Source: Elmis aenea
Taxonomy: Eukaryota; Arthropoda; Insecta; Coleoptera; Elmidae
DNA: 64,000 nt
Assembly: GCA_947652605.1 (NCBI GenBank)
Contig: OX393578.1
Coordinates: 2,294,001-2,358,000, forward strand
Reading direction: 5' to 3'
Made by a program: the position numbers and the translations under genes. This document shows positions 46,915-59,150 of this stretch, piece by piece (position 1 is the first letter of the stretch; each line of letters starts with the position of its first letter). Below the pieces are notes generated by a model that was not told the DNA's origin, made no database searches, and worked only from the letters and a program-made list of their open reading frames with translations.

Positions 46915-47939
46915 ATATGTAAATATTACGAGGCTTAGCTCAGAAAACCAAATTAAAAATAAAATTCAGTTGTTTCCAGATCAAGAATTTTAACCATACA
47001 ATAATAACACTCACAAAACGAATTATTTTTAGTAGTACATACACAAACATTAATGCTTCATTTATGAATTACAACTACCAATCGTTTGTGGAATTGCTTC
47101 GTGTTCATAATTAATTTCGTACGTGTTTTTATAAATCAACATTTTATCAAGTGAAGTCACAAAACCCCAACGTTAAGTAGGTTTTGCCACAATCAATCAA
47201 CGTTTATTCCCTAGGCAGTGTGATACCCCGGCTTTATTCCCGTGCAGATCTGCATTTCACTGTAATTTTAAAGTTTAATTTTAGAAATAGGTCACACTAA
47301 GTATATCAAGTACCGGTTTTTACGTTTTTCTGATACAAACTAGAAATACTTAAGTACGATTAATGTGGATAAGTTTGCACCGCTATGGCAATCATTTTAA
47401 AATCTCTTATTTAGTAAAAAAAAATAAAAAATCATATACCTCATACAATTTGTGATGCTTTGACGATTGGTATGCATTTTAATAATGAAATACATAACGA
47501 TTTTGTTAGTGGTGGGTTAATGTTATCCCAAAGTTTTACTGCAACTTAAGTAATACATACATAATAATTAGCAGTGAGTAATACATGACTGAATTTACAT
47601 AAACATTGTAAATTTTTCTTTTTAATGAGCGAATGATAACATAACTAAAAATGCAACAATGAATCAAAAAAATAACGAGATGATAAAGCACGTCAGAGAA
47701 AAATATGCTAAATTAACTGTGTTAGATCTGAAAACTTTACAACTGCATCATAAAATTTTAATATTTGACGAAGTATTCAGAACTTTTGGACATTAAATCG
47801 CTTACTACGTCAGTATTGGTAATGTATTCCCTAGTTATTAGTTTTTAATGCTAAAAAGTTATTATCTACAAAAATATTTTAATGGACATGCACAACTAAA
47901 AGTCACAATTAAATACATTTTTTATAACCATTCACTGCA
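46915..47939. other. AT-rich DNA, nothing recognised
   Basis: No gene, repeat or element end identified. Confidence 0.4.
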
Positions 47940-48370
47940 AACACAAAAATTAAAAATTTGCAATGGTCTTTATATTTTCTGAACGTTAAAGACACCCTAA
48001 TCAATGCATATTCACCTTTGGTTCGTTTAAAAACGGCCTACAACAATTTTTTACAGTTCTTCAAAGATTTAAAAAAGAAATGCAAGCAAATAACGTTACA
48101 TTTTTCTTTGGCAAAAATTAAAAAACTTTGCAATGGTTTTTATATTTTCTGAAAATATTAAAGACACCCCAAGAAATAAATTTTTACCTTCGCTTTAATT
48201 AAAAACGGCCTTAAACATTCTTTTTACAGCTCTTCAAAACTTAAAAAAGAATAGCAAGTGCATTTTTGCATTTTTTTGGGCAAAAATTCGAAAGCATTAT
48301 ATTTAAAGACACCCTACCCTCAGCAAAGCAATTTTACTTTCAGTTTGTTTAAAGTTTAAACTGAGAACTT
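47940..48370. repeat. Tandem repeat, about 170-bp unit, 2.5 copies
   Basis: TTTGCAATGGTCTTTATATTT, TTAAAGACACCCTA, AAAAACGGCCTA and ACAGTTCTTCAAA recur in the same order at about 170-bp spacing (for example 47957, 48128). The third copy is partial and more diverged. Confidence 0.75.
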
Positions 48371-48541
48371 CTTTAAAGCCTTCTTAATTTCCCTAATCAC
48401 TATTTCTATTACTTGGATTTAGTTATTTACTAACATAATTGTCCCAAATTGCGCATGTATTTAACGAAAATCAATTTATTACCCCATCCAAAGTCTATAT
48501 AATTTGTCAGCACAGCCGTCTATGTCATATGTTGACCCAGT

Positions 48542-48655
48542 ATGGCGGGATTACTTCAGATAACCAAGAACTTACACAGTATTACTGAAGATAACTACTC
48601 TCTTGAGACGAAGGTTACCGCTTCCCGAGGATTTCCGCACGGGCGAAAACTTTAA
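48542..48655 (+). CDS. Possible 37-aa small ORF
   Basis: An ATG opens 37 codons (MAGLLQITKNLHSITEDNYS... ending HGRKL) 46 nt downstream of a TATATAAT box (48496-48503). The local base composition is less AT-rich than the flanks. A competing upstream ATG at 48525 opens a 13-codon frame. I recognise no family; it could be a short peptide gene, a first exon or chance. Confidence 0.2.
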   Translation: MAGLLQITKNLHSITEDNYSLETKVTASRGFPHGRKL

Positions 48656-50796
48656 ACAAGAAACTAAGCAACTGATAGAATTATTAAAATTTCAAAATCA
48701 AGCTTTGTGTTGCCATTGATGGAAACTCGAATTGTAAATTAGATGTAAACTCCAAAGCGGAATTGGAACTTTTCAATCTTGTTGCGTGAAATTCCAATTT
48801 TGAACTAGCAAAGTTTTGAACAGCGGTTGAACAAGCGTATATTATTAAACTTTTAAATACTGTCTAGAGATGTACCTCCATTTCGCGCGATTAAATAGGA
48901 ATGAAATTGGATTTGTATTTCGTCAAGTTTCCACAAACAGGTGCGATGATTTCAGATTAAGTTGTTAATGAGAAGGGAAGGACGTACCATTAGCTGAGGA
49001 GACTGTTTAAGGCAGAAACTTGTTTGGGTACACATTTAGAAAAATACAATAACTATCATAAGATGCATAGAAATTGCGCCCTTATTGAAAAAAAGGTTGC
49101 CGACCCCTGATCTAGAGGATAGTTACTATCAGAAGTTGATTCATGTATGAAATTATAAGAAATAAACATGTATTTTCTCACAAGTTTATAAAGGCACTAA
49201 GCTGACTAGAAGATTAATACTAAACTGGAAGTTTGCAATTCAAAAACTAAGAGTGATAAATTATATTTTGCATAACTTTATTGAAATTTGTATGTGTTTA
49301 ATTTTGGCATTACTTAATTGACATTTCAAATGTGGTGTCACATTACTTCTTATTAATAATTGTTCGTTTTTGTAATGCACTAGCAAAAAAATTTAACCCT
49401 GGGTTACATTGACAAATAATAAAATGGCACTTGATGTAACCACTTTGGACAAAAAGTTTTGCCAAATGTTTTCTACTTAAACGGTCTTCTTAAGGTTAAC
49501 TAAGCCCTATACAACATTTTCTATAATAAACTTTTTGATTTGATTAGTATAAGAACAATGTTATGTGGAAATTGCCCAACAATTTGTACAATCTCTGTAT
49601 TTCAAAATAAAATGATACACGTTTGAAAACCAGTATACTATATTTTGAGCTTTAACAGTACGCTAATGATACACTAATTAAAAAAGTTTAACTCTTTACA
49701 TTCCTATACATTGCCTTACTTAACACAAATATTTTAATTATTTTAATTATCCTTAAAACTTAAAACTAAGGTTGTTGGATCGATTCAAAATCAACGTTTT
49801 TTCGCATTACCCTCTTAACCGACTACAAATTTAATTGGTGCACGTACGCTGTTATAATTTTGACATACAGTTTTGTTGTGCCGTCACGTGCGGCTCACAT
49901 TAGTTAAAAATCGAAAGGCAGTAATTTCCTTTATGTCCGAATCTCATGCCCACTAACTAATCCAGTTCAAACTGGCTTTCATGCGGCAAATCGATATGTG
50001 TCACCTTCCATTTGATTCTTTATATTTTATTTTTCTATTTTTCACGTCCAGAAATTTTCTGAACATGTTAAGCCGGTTTAACGTCCTTCCCACACCGGAA
50101 GTCCATTTGATTGAATGAATAAAAGATGGCAGGGGGAAAAACATTAAATCCGACAAATCTGGACCTCATTAATTTGTATTTTGAATCTTTTAAACTACAT
50201 CTGTTAACAATAAAAATAGAGGCATTTACTCACAATCAAATTGGAGGTAAATTCACAAAGTGCGTATTTCCACGAGTGATTAATTGCTTTACAACTCGTG
50301 TTGTGTAGCTTACTTTTTCTACGATCACATAATACCTACGATTTTAACTGCTTATTGGCTAATCTTTATGTACTATACTATAAGCGTTGTTTTAACGAAT
50401 CATGGGTAAATAGTTGATATTCTGGGTTGATTAAATGGTAAAAAAATCAGGGGAACCGATTTCCCGGTTAACCTAAATGCATTAATAAATCAACAAAATT
50501 GCAGGAAAAAGTACCAAACAGACTTACTGGGCACTGTGAACGCAATACTCATTTCGATAATGGTTTCTTGATTTTTTGATGTGCATAGTTTAATACAAAT
50601 AATTCACGCAAATAATCGATTCGTTTTTTTTTAATATCACATTGGCTCTAAACTTTTCGACCACATCATTTATAATAATCAACGCGACTACCAAACCGAT
50701 CCAATGATGATTTATGAGATTCGATTCATAATATTTCCGACCCTGTAATATTGACGAAGATTGAAATACTTTTGAAATGAATTTGTTTTAGCCAGG
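48656..50796. other. Non-coding DNA with one hAT end at 49095-49109
   Basis: GGTTGCCGACCCCTG is the exact inverse of CAGGGGTCGGCAACC, a standard hAT terminus. The 8-mer following it is ATCTAGAG, and GTCTAGAG occurs at about 48862, which could be the matching but mutated duplication of a roughly 240-bp element. Nothing else is recognised. Confidence 0.45.
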
Positions 50797-51047
50797 TGAC
50801 GTCAATTCTTCCGTTGTTTGCTTATAAGTTTGTTATGAATCCGGTCTTCCGGTGCGGTAAATCCACTTGGATTTCCGGCCTAGAAAGGATCAATCGGCAT
50901 TGCATTTCTCGATTCCTGATCTGTCGACGATAGCTCTGGGGGATTCACCACCGCGGATACCAACATCTTGCAGCCAGCAAGTGGAGCAACAACGAAATTG
51001 AATAATTCACGGGGAGTAGATTATACTAGTTCTGAACAGTCGTTCAA
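50797..51047 (+). other. Candidate promoter and first exon with perfect CRE
   Basis: TGACGTCA, a perfect cAMP response element, is at 50797-50804. It is followed by about 240 bp of markedly GC-richer sequence that ends at TCGTTCAAG|GTGAGG, a good splice donor. The plus frame from 50917 to the donor is open but has no ATG, so the exon would be a 5' UTR or begin elsewhere. No protein family can be named. Alternatively it is a diverged mobile element. Confidence 0.3.
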
Positions 51048-52613
51048 GGTGAGGCGTTTTAGAATTTTTTTTATCGGATTAAAGCAAAGGAAATGTTATA
51101 TTACTTCGCTCAAAAGAACTGGGTCGTTCGGATCAATAATGGATGTTCCACGTTAGATAACTAAATAAAACTTGAGGGTGGTTACAGCAGGATTAAATTT
51201 GTTTAAAGGTTTATATAAATTGAAGTTATTGAGCTGGAAAATAATTATTCGGTCTCATAAAAATTTCCCCTAGAACGAAAAGCGAATATTCAATAAAGCA
51301 GTAGTAAAAATAAATAAATTTTAATGTAGACGATCTTAAAGATCCCAAAGCAACACAGCTGCATGTTAAGCTGATTTAATAATGTGTGAAAAAATAATGT
51401 ACGTTTGCATGTCTCTGGCATTTATTTTCTCGAAAATGTTCTTGATAGTAAAATAATTGTATCCCAGTTCAGTCTATATTTGTAACAATATATGGGTGTT
51501 TCGAACTTTAACCCTTAAAGTTAGTTAAACTTGAGGTGACCGTAGCTACATTCGTCAAAAGAAAATGTTTACGGTCTAAAAGCACGCAACTAAAATATGA
51601 GCCGTTGGTTATAAATTTACCTCAGAGCTAAAAGTATAAAATCAGTGTGGGTTAGACGTATGTTTAGAAGTGATTTTAAGTCACGCTGCCGAAGTTACTT
51701 AAGTCATTATGTAACACCTAACCAATCTGTTCCCTAGTGAGCATTTCCAAGAAATGTTTTTATCAAATCCATATTAATAAAACGCACATACAGTGAGCTA
51801 CAAGATTAAAGCTGCACGACGCAAAAACAAAGTTCAAATTCATATTTTGGGCTTCCATTCTGCTTATTTTAAGTGGGTTAATATCAGTCATCTTCATAAC
51901 CCCATCTATTTAAGTTAAAACACACAAAAACCCATGATAAAGTTCTCTCATTGCAACAGACGAGAAAAAATTTTGTTAAGACACAATGTTCAAAAATCAA
52001 GTATATTTACAATTTTGTAAAATCTCACCTCTTGTATTGACTTAACGCCACGCTTTTATCGTAACAGATTATAATAAATCAACAATTACCTGCTCCAATG
52101 ACGGGAATAACTGAATAATGAAAATCGACACTCACCTGTAACAAACAAAAAAATATTGTAGGATTTCATCAAAATATTTTCAATGCATAAATAAAATTCT
52201 CATCCCCAGTAGCAAACAACCGTTTTAATATTATTTTGAAGCTAGCTGCAACACTTATACAAGAACATTTAGACCTTCCATAAAATTTTTATCCTCCGAT
52301 AAAGCTTTTATAACATAAAATTGATATTTTATATATACTTCGGGTATCAAAAACACAATTTGTGAAATAATAATGTTTAAATCATTCGATTTAATACCCC
52401 AACAAATTTTGCTCATAAAATATTCGAATTTGCGATAAAAACCTGAACTGTATTTTAAAGAAAATAATCTTGGGGATACTCAAATAGCAATTTTCAATTC
52501 ATCTATTTTGATGATTAAATAAATATATTGGATTGATGCAAACGTTTCGACCTTTTAACCTGCTCTTATTCTGCATTATCTTTATTTTCTTCCTTTTTTC
52601 CCCCAAAATAAAG
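51048..52613. other. AT-rich DNA, nothing recognised
   Basis: Short chance open frames only; no acceptor-linked exon following the donor at 51048 could be identified. Confidence 0.35.
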
Positions 52614-53527
52614 AATCGGAAGAGTTTAAAACAAACTAGGGCTTAAAACAAGGATTCGAGATCAGCCCATTATTATTCTCAGTAGTCATTGATGGGGGTA
52701 ATTAAAGAAGTAAAACAAAAAATGAGACCGTTGCACCTAGGCAACTGGAAAATGGAAAAAACATAACTGAGCTAATGTTCGCAGATGACATGGCCTTAGT
52801 CGCGGAAACAGAAAAGAATCTACAACATAATCTAGAAACTCTAAACCAGAAAACTATGATCGTTTCAACAGAGAACAAAGGGCATAACATCACTTTAAAT
52901 GGACTTAGGTTGGAACAGGTAGAAAGCTTTAAATATTTAGGAGTGACCACAGAGAAAAATGGAGGAATGGAAACAAGCGAAAGGACAGGAAATGTAGGAA
53001 GAATATTTATCATTTTAAAAACAACATGTTTTGGAAATAGAGAAGTACCGAAAGGAACAAAAGTGGAAGTGGTCAAAAAGGTAGTAACTCTGGCACTTTT
53101 ATACAGAAGTGAAACATGGACCCTCACAAATAAAAATAGTAGCCAATGCAGCAGAAATGAGATTTCTGACAATAATCCAAGGAAAAACCAAAAAAGAATC
53201 AGAAACGAAACATATAGAGAACAATTAAAGATAAAATCAGTTGAAACAAAAATACAAGAACGACAGCTGGGATGGTTGGGTCACATTTATTTGATGAAAG
53301 AAGAAAGGTTGACCAGAAAAGCCTATGAAGCAAGATCACAGGGGAAAAACAAAAGAGGTAGACCGAGAAAAACCTGGCAAGACGAAGTTAAAAAAGCAGC
53401 AACGGATATAAACTTCAAATGGAAAGACATAAAAAATGTAGCACAAGACAGAAAAACATGGAAAAAAGTCAGTACAATACAATTCAAAAGTCCTACACCT
53501 AACAGTAGAAGGTCTCATAACAATTAA
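52614..53527 (+). pseudogene. Non-LTR retrotransposon, RT palm to C-terminus
   Basis: GLKQGFEISPLLFSVVIDG, a frame change, then a 250-codon open frame from 52775 with FADDMALVAETE (RT catalytic box intact), SFKYLGV, LYRSETWTLTNK, RQLGWLGHIYLMKEERL and RGRPRKTWQDEV. This is the typical order of an insect LINE ORF2. It lacks the endonuclease and N-terminal RT, so it is a 5'-truncated copy with relatively little decay in the 3' part. Confidence 0.88.
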
Positions 53528-54395
53528 ATATATTTGATATAATTAGATGATTATAACATTCTCAATATACATTTCGGGCGTGTATATTTTTAAAATAATC
53601 TGCAACAGAATATTTACCGGAGCTAAATGGAACTGCATGTCACTTCTATAAACGATGTTTTAAAACAGAGATACATTTAAAATAATAAACTCAACAACCT
53701 CATGTTAGTTACTGTTATTTTTGCACCAAACAAATTGCTGGTTTCTTTTACAAATCGCTTATTTATTTAAACCTTTTTATGTATCAAAGAACGCTATTTG
53801 AAAATGTTATTCAGACCTTGTGACGACGTATGCAAAGTTTTTTTTTTCTATCAACGTCATGAACCATTGTTTACGAATAAGTTCATTGGCTAAAATGTAA
53901 TACACAAAATTAAACCGTAAAAATATGCTTCAATTTTCATGTTTTGTGTGCGTTCAGGTTATGACCAAAGCACTAAAAATCTTCGAAAACCCAAGTTGAA
54001 CTCGGTTTGATAGTTTAACACTGTGCATGCCTCTACCAAACTATTTGTTAATCTGTGGCATATTGCAATCGAGTTAGCCTCGTGTGTCATATTTGCATAC
54101 TAAAATGGGAAAGATGAGATTAGATTAAGTTATAAATTCATTAAGCCATTCGTAATTTAATTACCCAAATCCGGAGAACCTGCGTATATTGGATTTCGGA
54201 AGTTGTTTAAAGTTGAATTTACGTTAACGCGATAATAAAATACAACCAAAAATAAATATTAAACAGTTTTAGAAGGTGATTCGACAGTCCGGCTTTACAG
54301 CTACGGATGTTTATAGCGAATCAAAGGCGTTCTTATTAACTCGAACCGTAATAGCGTACGCTGCGCTTAATGTTAAAATTAAGCTTATAAATTTA
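53528..54395. other. No recognisable feature
   Basis: AT-rich single-copy-looking sequence. Confidence 0.35.
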
Positions 54396-54403
54396 GTGTA
54401 AAC

Positions 54404-55782
54404 CAGGGATGGAAAACGTAACGTAACGATACCCGATAACGTTATAATAACGATTCAACTATAATTTTTTATACAATAACGTAACGATATTTTTATATCG
54501 TTATATAACGTTATAATAACCGATAACGTTTCGTTAAAAGTTATTATGTATCGTTATTCTCTATAAATTAAATTTTTATATGGCGATCTTTTTATTTTCA
54601 GAAGATCATTTAAAATATCTCAACCTCAACGTAATTTTGTAGGTACTATTTTTTAAATTTACATTTACAGATCCCAAAAATAATTTCAGAGTTACAAATA
54701 AAAATTATTTTTATACAGCATGTTTCTTAAATAATGCGAAAAAATTCGGGAGTTGATACTTAATCGAAAATTAAGATAGGTCTTTCATATATTTTTTTTC
54801 TTTAGGGCCTCCTTTCGGAGTTACACCCCCCTAAAGGGGATCGGTAATTGGGTTTTTATTTTATTTCCCAAATTTGGATAAATGTGGGAGATTTATGCTT
54901 ATAAAAAGGTTTCCCATAGTAATATTTTTAATCATCTCCCACCTTCACAGTGCAACCCCTGTTGGTTTTTTTATCAGGACTTTATAGTGGGTTGAAATCT
55001 AGCAATTTTAAATTTTCTTTAAAAACTTGATTTATTTAGAATTTTTTTTTATTCCTTAATTGTTCTCGTTAAACCTACAGTTTTTGAGTAAAAAATTATA
55101 TATATAATAAAACGATATTGGATAGAAGTGACGGGTGTAATTCATTTTGACGTTTACGCGGCGACAACGCTAAAACGCCCGTCAATTTTACCCAATATGA
55201 ACATAAACATCATATTCTCATTTAATTTTTTACTCAAAACTGTAAGATTTACGAGAAAAACTAAAGAATAAAAAAAGGTTCTAAATAAATCAAACTAACA
55301 AAAAAAAAAATTTGCAAAATTTCAACTCACCAAAAAGTTCTGATTAAAAAACCAACAGAGGGGTCGCACTTATCAGCCCCCTATGAAGGTGGAAGATGAT
55401 TAAAAATAATACTATGGGAAACCTTTTAATGAGTATAAAACATGTACCAAATATCATTCTCTTACATTCATACAAATTTGAGAAATAAAATAAAAACCTA
55501 ATTTTATTGCTCCCCTTCAGGGGGGTGTAACTCCGAAAGGAGACGTCTAAGAAAAAAATGTTATATAAAAGGCCCCACTTTATTTTCAATAAGAATCACC
55601 TTCCGAATTTTTTCGCATTATTTAGGAAACACCCTGTATATCATAATGTATGTAACGTTATATAACGTTATATAACATAACAATTCATTTTTTCAACGTT
55701 ATTTATAACGTTATGTAACGAAAACAAATAATAAATAACGTTATACAATAACGTAACGATTTAAAACGTTATTCCATCCCTG
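54404..55782. mobile_element. hAT non-autonomous element with 8-bp target duplication
   Basis: Ends CAGGGATGGAA and TTCCATCCCTG are perfect inverted repeats in hAT style. The 8-mer GTGTAAAC flanks the element on both sides (54396-54403 and 55783-55790). The outer 130-150 bp on each side are built of ATAACGTTA/TAACGATA-type repeats. The centre is occupied by a second, foldback element. No transposase. Confidence 0.9.
54714..55638. mobile_element. 925-bp palindromic foldback nested in the hAT element
   Basis: The element starts TACAGCATGTTTCTTAAATA and ends with the inverse of TACAGGGTGTTTCCTAAATA. The arms, each above 400 bp, pair almost throughout, including GGAGTTACACCCCCCT, AGGTTTCCCATAGTA and even the central GATATTGG/CCAATAT and GACGGG/CCCGTC blocks. 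A TA target is suggested by the flanks. No protein is encoded. Confidence 0.88.
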
Positions 55783-55790
55783 GTGTAAAC

Positions 55791-57609
55791 AGGAGTAATC
55801 AAAATTAATACATAAGCACTAGTTCTTGAGTTATTTCATCCTTTCAAAGTTACGATCGAAACCCCAATCGTTAAGCGAGTTTTGTGGTTGTTTCTAGTTA
55901 CAATTGACGTCAATAAAATTGCTTTATGCAAATTTTTTCTTAAGTCAAATAGTTTTAATTCATTTTAAACATAAATAAATATACAGTGATATGCAAAATA
56001 ACAGGTAACTAGTATTTAACCCTAGAGATTAAAATATTCACTGATTCGTTCTCCATAATTTTATACACGCCTTAAAAGCGGCACTTTTCAAAAATAGTTG
56101 GTTTACAAAAAAATCCTGTACGATTCAAAACCAACGTTTATCCTAAAATGACACCGGAAACACTTCTGCAAGCTCTATATAAGTTCTTCGTTTTCCATTA
56201 TAAACTTTTCCGGGGTCGGTCGTCTTTTGAGACCTTAGTTATGTGAAAACGTGATCTAATATTTTATTTAAAAGCTCCTGTACTATAACCCGAATAACCC
56301 AACAATATATAGGCAGAGATATATGTCGGGACAGGATACCACTTTACTAAATTTAGTAAACTTATTGTTTGATACAACAGGCGTCAATAAAATACTATAA
56401 ATAACGGAATTTTGTGACTAAAATAACCGACAAGGTGTAGATTAGATGGTGGAAATACAAGAAATTGTGTAATAAAACTGTAAGTAAAACGGATTTTAGA
56501 TATTGAATTTGGTTGAGTATGATTGATTGCGAATAGATTTACCCAAAAAAGGAGGCCTCTATGAATTTTCTATTTCGCAACAGACGCCTACAAAATATAT
56601 ACATACACTTCTGTTTCATTCACAGTAAAAAAAAAGATTTTAGACGGTCTATTACAGAATTTTCAGTACTCGATGTGGTATCTACAAAATTGTTACAAAT
56701 ATCGACCTTTCTGGTGCTTTCATTGTGCACATTTATTCATAAAGGACATGTAACTTGGTTATTCTATTTTGTAACGTATATATGTCAAAAGCAGTTACTC
56801 TGAGGATAGCTTTTAATGCATCAAAGTATTAGCAATTTAAATTTTCTGCTTAATCGTTGCTAACACCTGTACCCGACATATTTTACCATGAAACAGAATT
56901 AATCTTAAAACAGCGAGCTCTTCCTGGTTGAAGTTGTAAATTTATACGCCAAAGAATACCAACACAATCTTATACAACACCAAATAAAACATATTTTTTA
57001 TCGACAACCTTAACAAATATCGGTAAAGTAAATAGAAAATTCGCTCTTGGCAAAAAAAAATACAATCTCATTTGTTTATGGAAAAATTACTGTTATAGTT
57101 CACAAAAGCATGGCCCTAATCGCAACGAACTTGTAAAGTACAAGCAATTTTTTATTCCTCTATTTAAATGCCGGTTATTGGGGGTAATTAATCTTAATTA
57201 GTCGCCAGGCAATGATAATCTTTTGTCTGTCATATCGTATAGTCTTGTTAGAAGTGAGAAATTTCTCTTCCTTAAAGTGACGATGGGGAACAAAGAGTTG
57301 ATACAGCGCATCCTGAATGGAGGTCAAACAGACATTTTCCGGGTAATAAATTTTATGTGAACCAGATATAATGGTCGTATTTTTATTGCAGTGTTAAAAC
57401 GAGGTACATATATCAGAGATTCGTACTAATATTTCGAATATCCTCGGTAAAATTGTTAATAAAATCTATGGAGTCGTGGTAAAGAAGCAATAAACGAGTT
57501 TTATTCGCCTAAACAATGATACTAGTTCTATTCCTTTAATTTTTCATTTAGTTCAATAAATTGTCCAAGGGTTTTATTCATTGTAATCACAAAAAAAATC
57601 TAACAGGCA
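55791..57609. other. Mostly non-coding; possible short ORF at 57283-57360
   Basis: An 80-codon frame at 56561-56803 has no recognisable motif. At 57283 an ATG starts MGNKELIQRILNGGQTDIFR and runs 25 codons; CGG|GTAATA inside it could be a weak donor. Neither can be assigned to a gene. Confidence 0.25.
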
Positions 57610-57619
57610 GGTGATTTGA

Positions 57620-57780
57620 ACCTAACGAAGAAGTTAAAGCCACTGTGGAGAAGTATTATACAGGCTTGGTAAAAGATTATTTTCGTAATGGAAAGAAATT
57701 TTTGCAAAAAAAGGAAAATGTTGCAATAATTCTGCAACTGTTAAAGCAGCTTACGTTGAAGAATAACATTTTAATCTAAC
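57620..57780 (+). pseudogene. Mariner transposase C-terminal fragment
   Basis: NEEVKATVEKYYTGLVKDYF followed by RNGKKFLQKKENV corresponds to the SNEEVIAETEAYF...YYKNGI...RY(N)RCI end of mariner transposases. A stop just before the fragment (R-stop-FEP) and loss of the terminal motif show decay. Unrelated in position to the relic at 39528. Confidence 0.6.
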
Positions 57781-58066
57781 CCCCAATTTATACCTAGATA
57801 GATTCTTCAATAATTTTTCCTTGTAATATTGCAACGCATAAAGTTGCATAACTTTGTTGGCGATTCTAAACAGCGCAACTACAAAAATTCCAATAAATTC
57901 TTACAAAAACCTATCACATGTTGGGTGACTACAATGTTTACGAGATGGAAATCACGTGTTTTTTTTTGTAAGCATGTAGGTCAAACTGTATTACTCATTT
58001 ACCAGCAGGGTACAGCTTAATTTATGTATAGTACTAGAACGACTAAATCACTGAATCTGCTACAGA

Positions 58067-59150
58067 TAATAATAATAATATTCTTTATTTGTTCTAAATG
58101 CCCAAAAAGGCGTAGAACATGTCACAATAATAGTAAGCGTCATTAAGGTATTCACTAACTCCATACTAAGCTTTAGAAATTAGAACATTTCTTAATCTTT
58201 TCTTCAAGTCGTGGGTGGGAAGATTTTTATACTCTCAGGTGATGTGTTAAATTTGTTATATATCCTAGCAATAATTGTAGAGGCAAAATTATTTTGAAGA
58301 TAGGTATATTTGAAGCAATAGGGCTTAAGATTTTTTTATGTCGGGTATTGGCTGCATGGTTTCTTATATTTTCTTCAAACAGATCAAAATAATTTCTTAC
58401 GAAAAGTATGGCTTCGAAAATGAATAGGCCGTAAAAAGTTAATATTTCTTTGTCACGAAAAGTGTCTTTACTATGATCTCGGTAGTTTAGACCAAAAATA
58501 CTTCTTATACATCGCTTTTGTATAATAAAGAGGCGTTCAGAGTCACTAGCGTTACCTCAAAAAAATTACAGCATAGCGTAACCAAGATTCAACATATTAT
58601 ATGCAAGTTATGCAGTTTTGCAGGTTTGTATTGACCATTTTTTTTAGGTTTTCTAGTGCGAAAGGGTACCGAGACAGGCTTTGTGACTCTTTCGATGTGG
58701 TATGACCAGTCCAGTCTAGAGTCAATACATAAACCAATAAATGATATTTTATTAACAACATTTATAGTTGTGGAATTATTTTGAAGTTTTAAGTCGGTGG
58801 TTATTTTACTTTGTGAAAATTTTATTACTTGAGTTTTATTGACGTTTGAGGTTAAATTGTTCAATGTGAACCAATGTTGGAGTTGGCCTGAACAGTCAGA
58901 GTTTTTGTCTAGAATTTTTGGAATCCGAGTCACTAATAATAGCAGATTTGTCATCAGCAAATTTTATAAGGGAAGTTTTGGCAAAATCTGGAAGATCATT
59001 AGTGTACAGTATGTATAAGATTGATCCTTGCGGAACTCCTTTTTTTTTGTTGGAATTTAGAATTTCACCTGACGAGTCTTTTTCGGCAACATATTGATTT
59101 CTTTCCGAGAGATAAGATTTTATAAGGTTGCATCCTAATACTGTGTGACA
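58067..59150 (-). pseudogene. Jockey-like non-LTR retrotransposon, 5'-truncated
   Basis: On the minus strand: NLIKSYLSERNQYV, KKGVPQGSILYILYTNDLPD, IKFADDKSAIISDSDS, a frame break, then LQHWFTLNNLTSNVNKTQVI, ISFIGLCIDSRLDWSYHIE, and near the 3' end LGYALLLWGNASDSER and LFIIQKRCIRSIFGL. This is reverse transcriptase and its C-terminal domain in the usual order. The 3' end has AATAAA then an (ATT)n tail at 58067-58085. Several frameshifts; dead. Confidence 0.85.
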
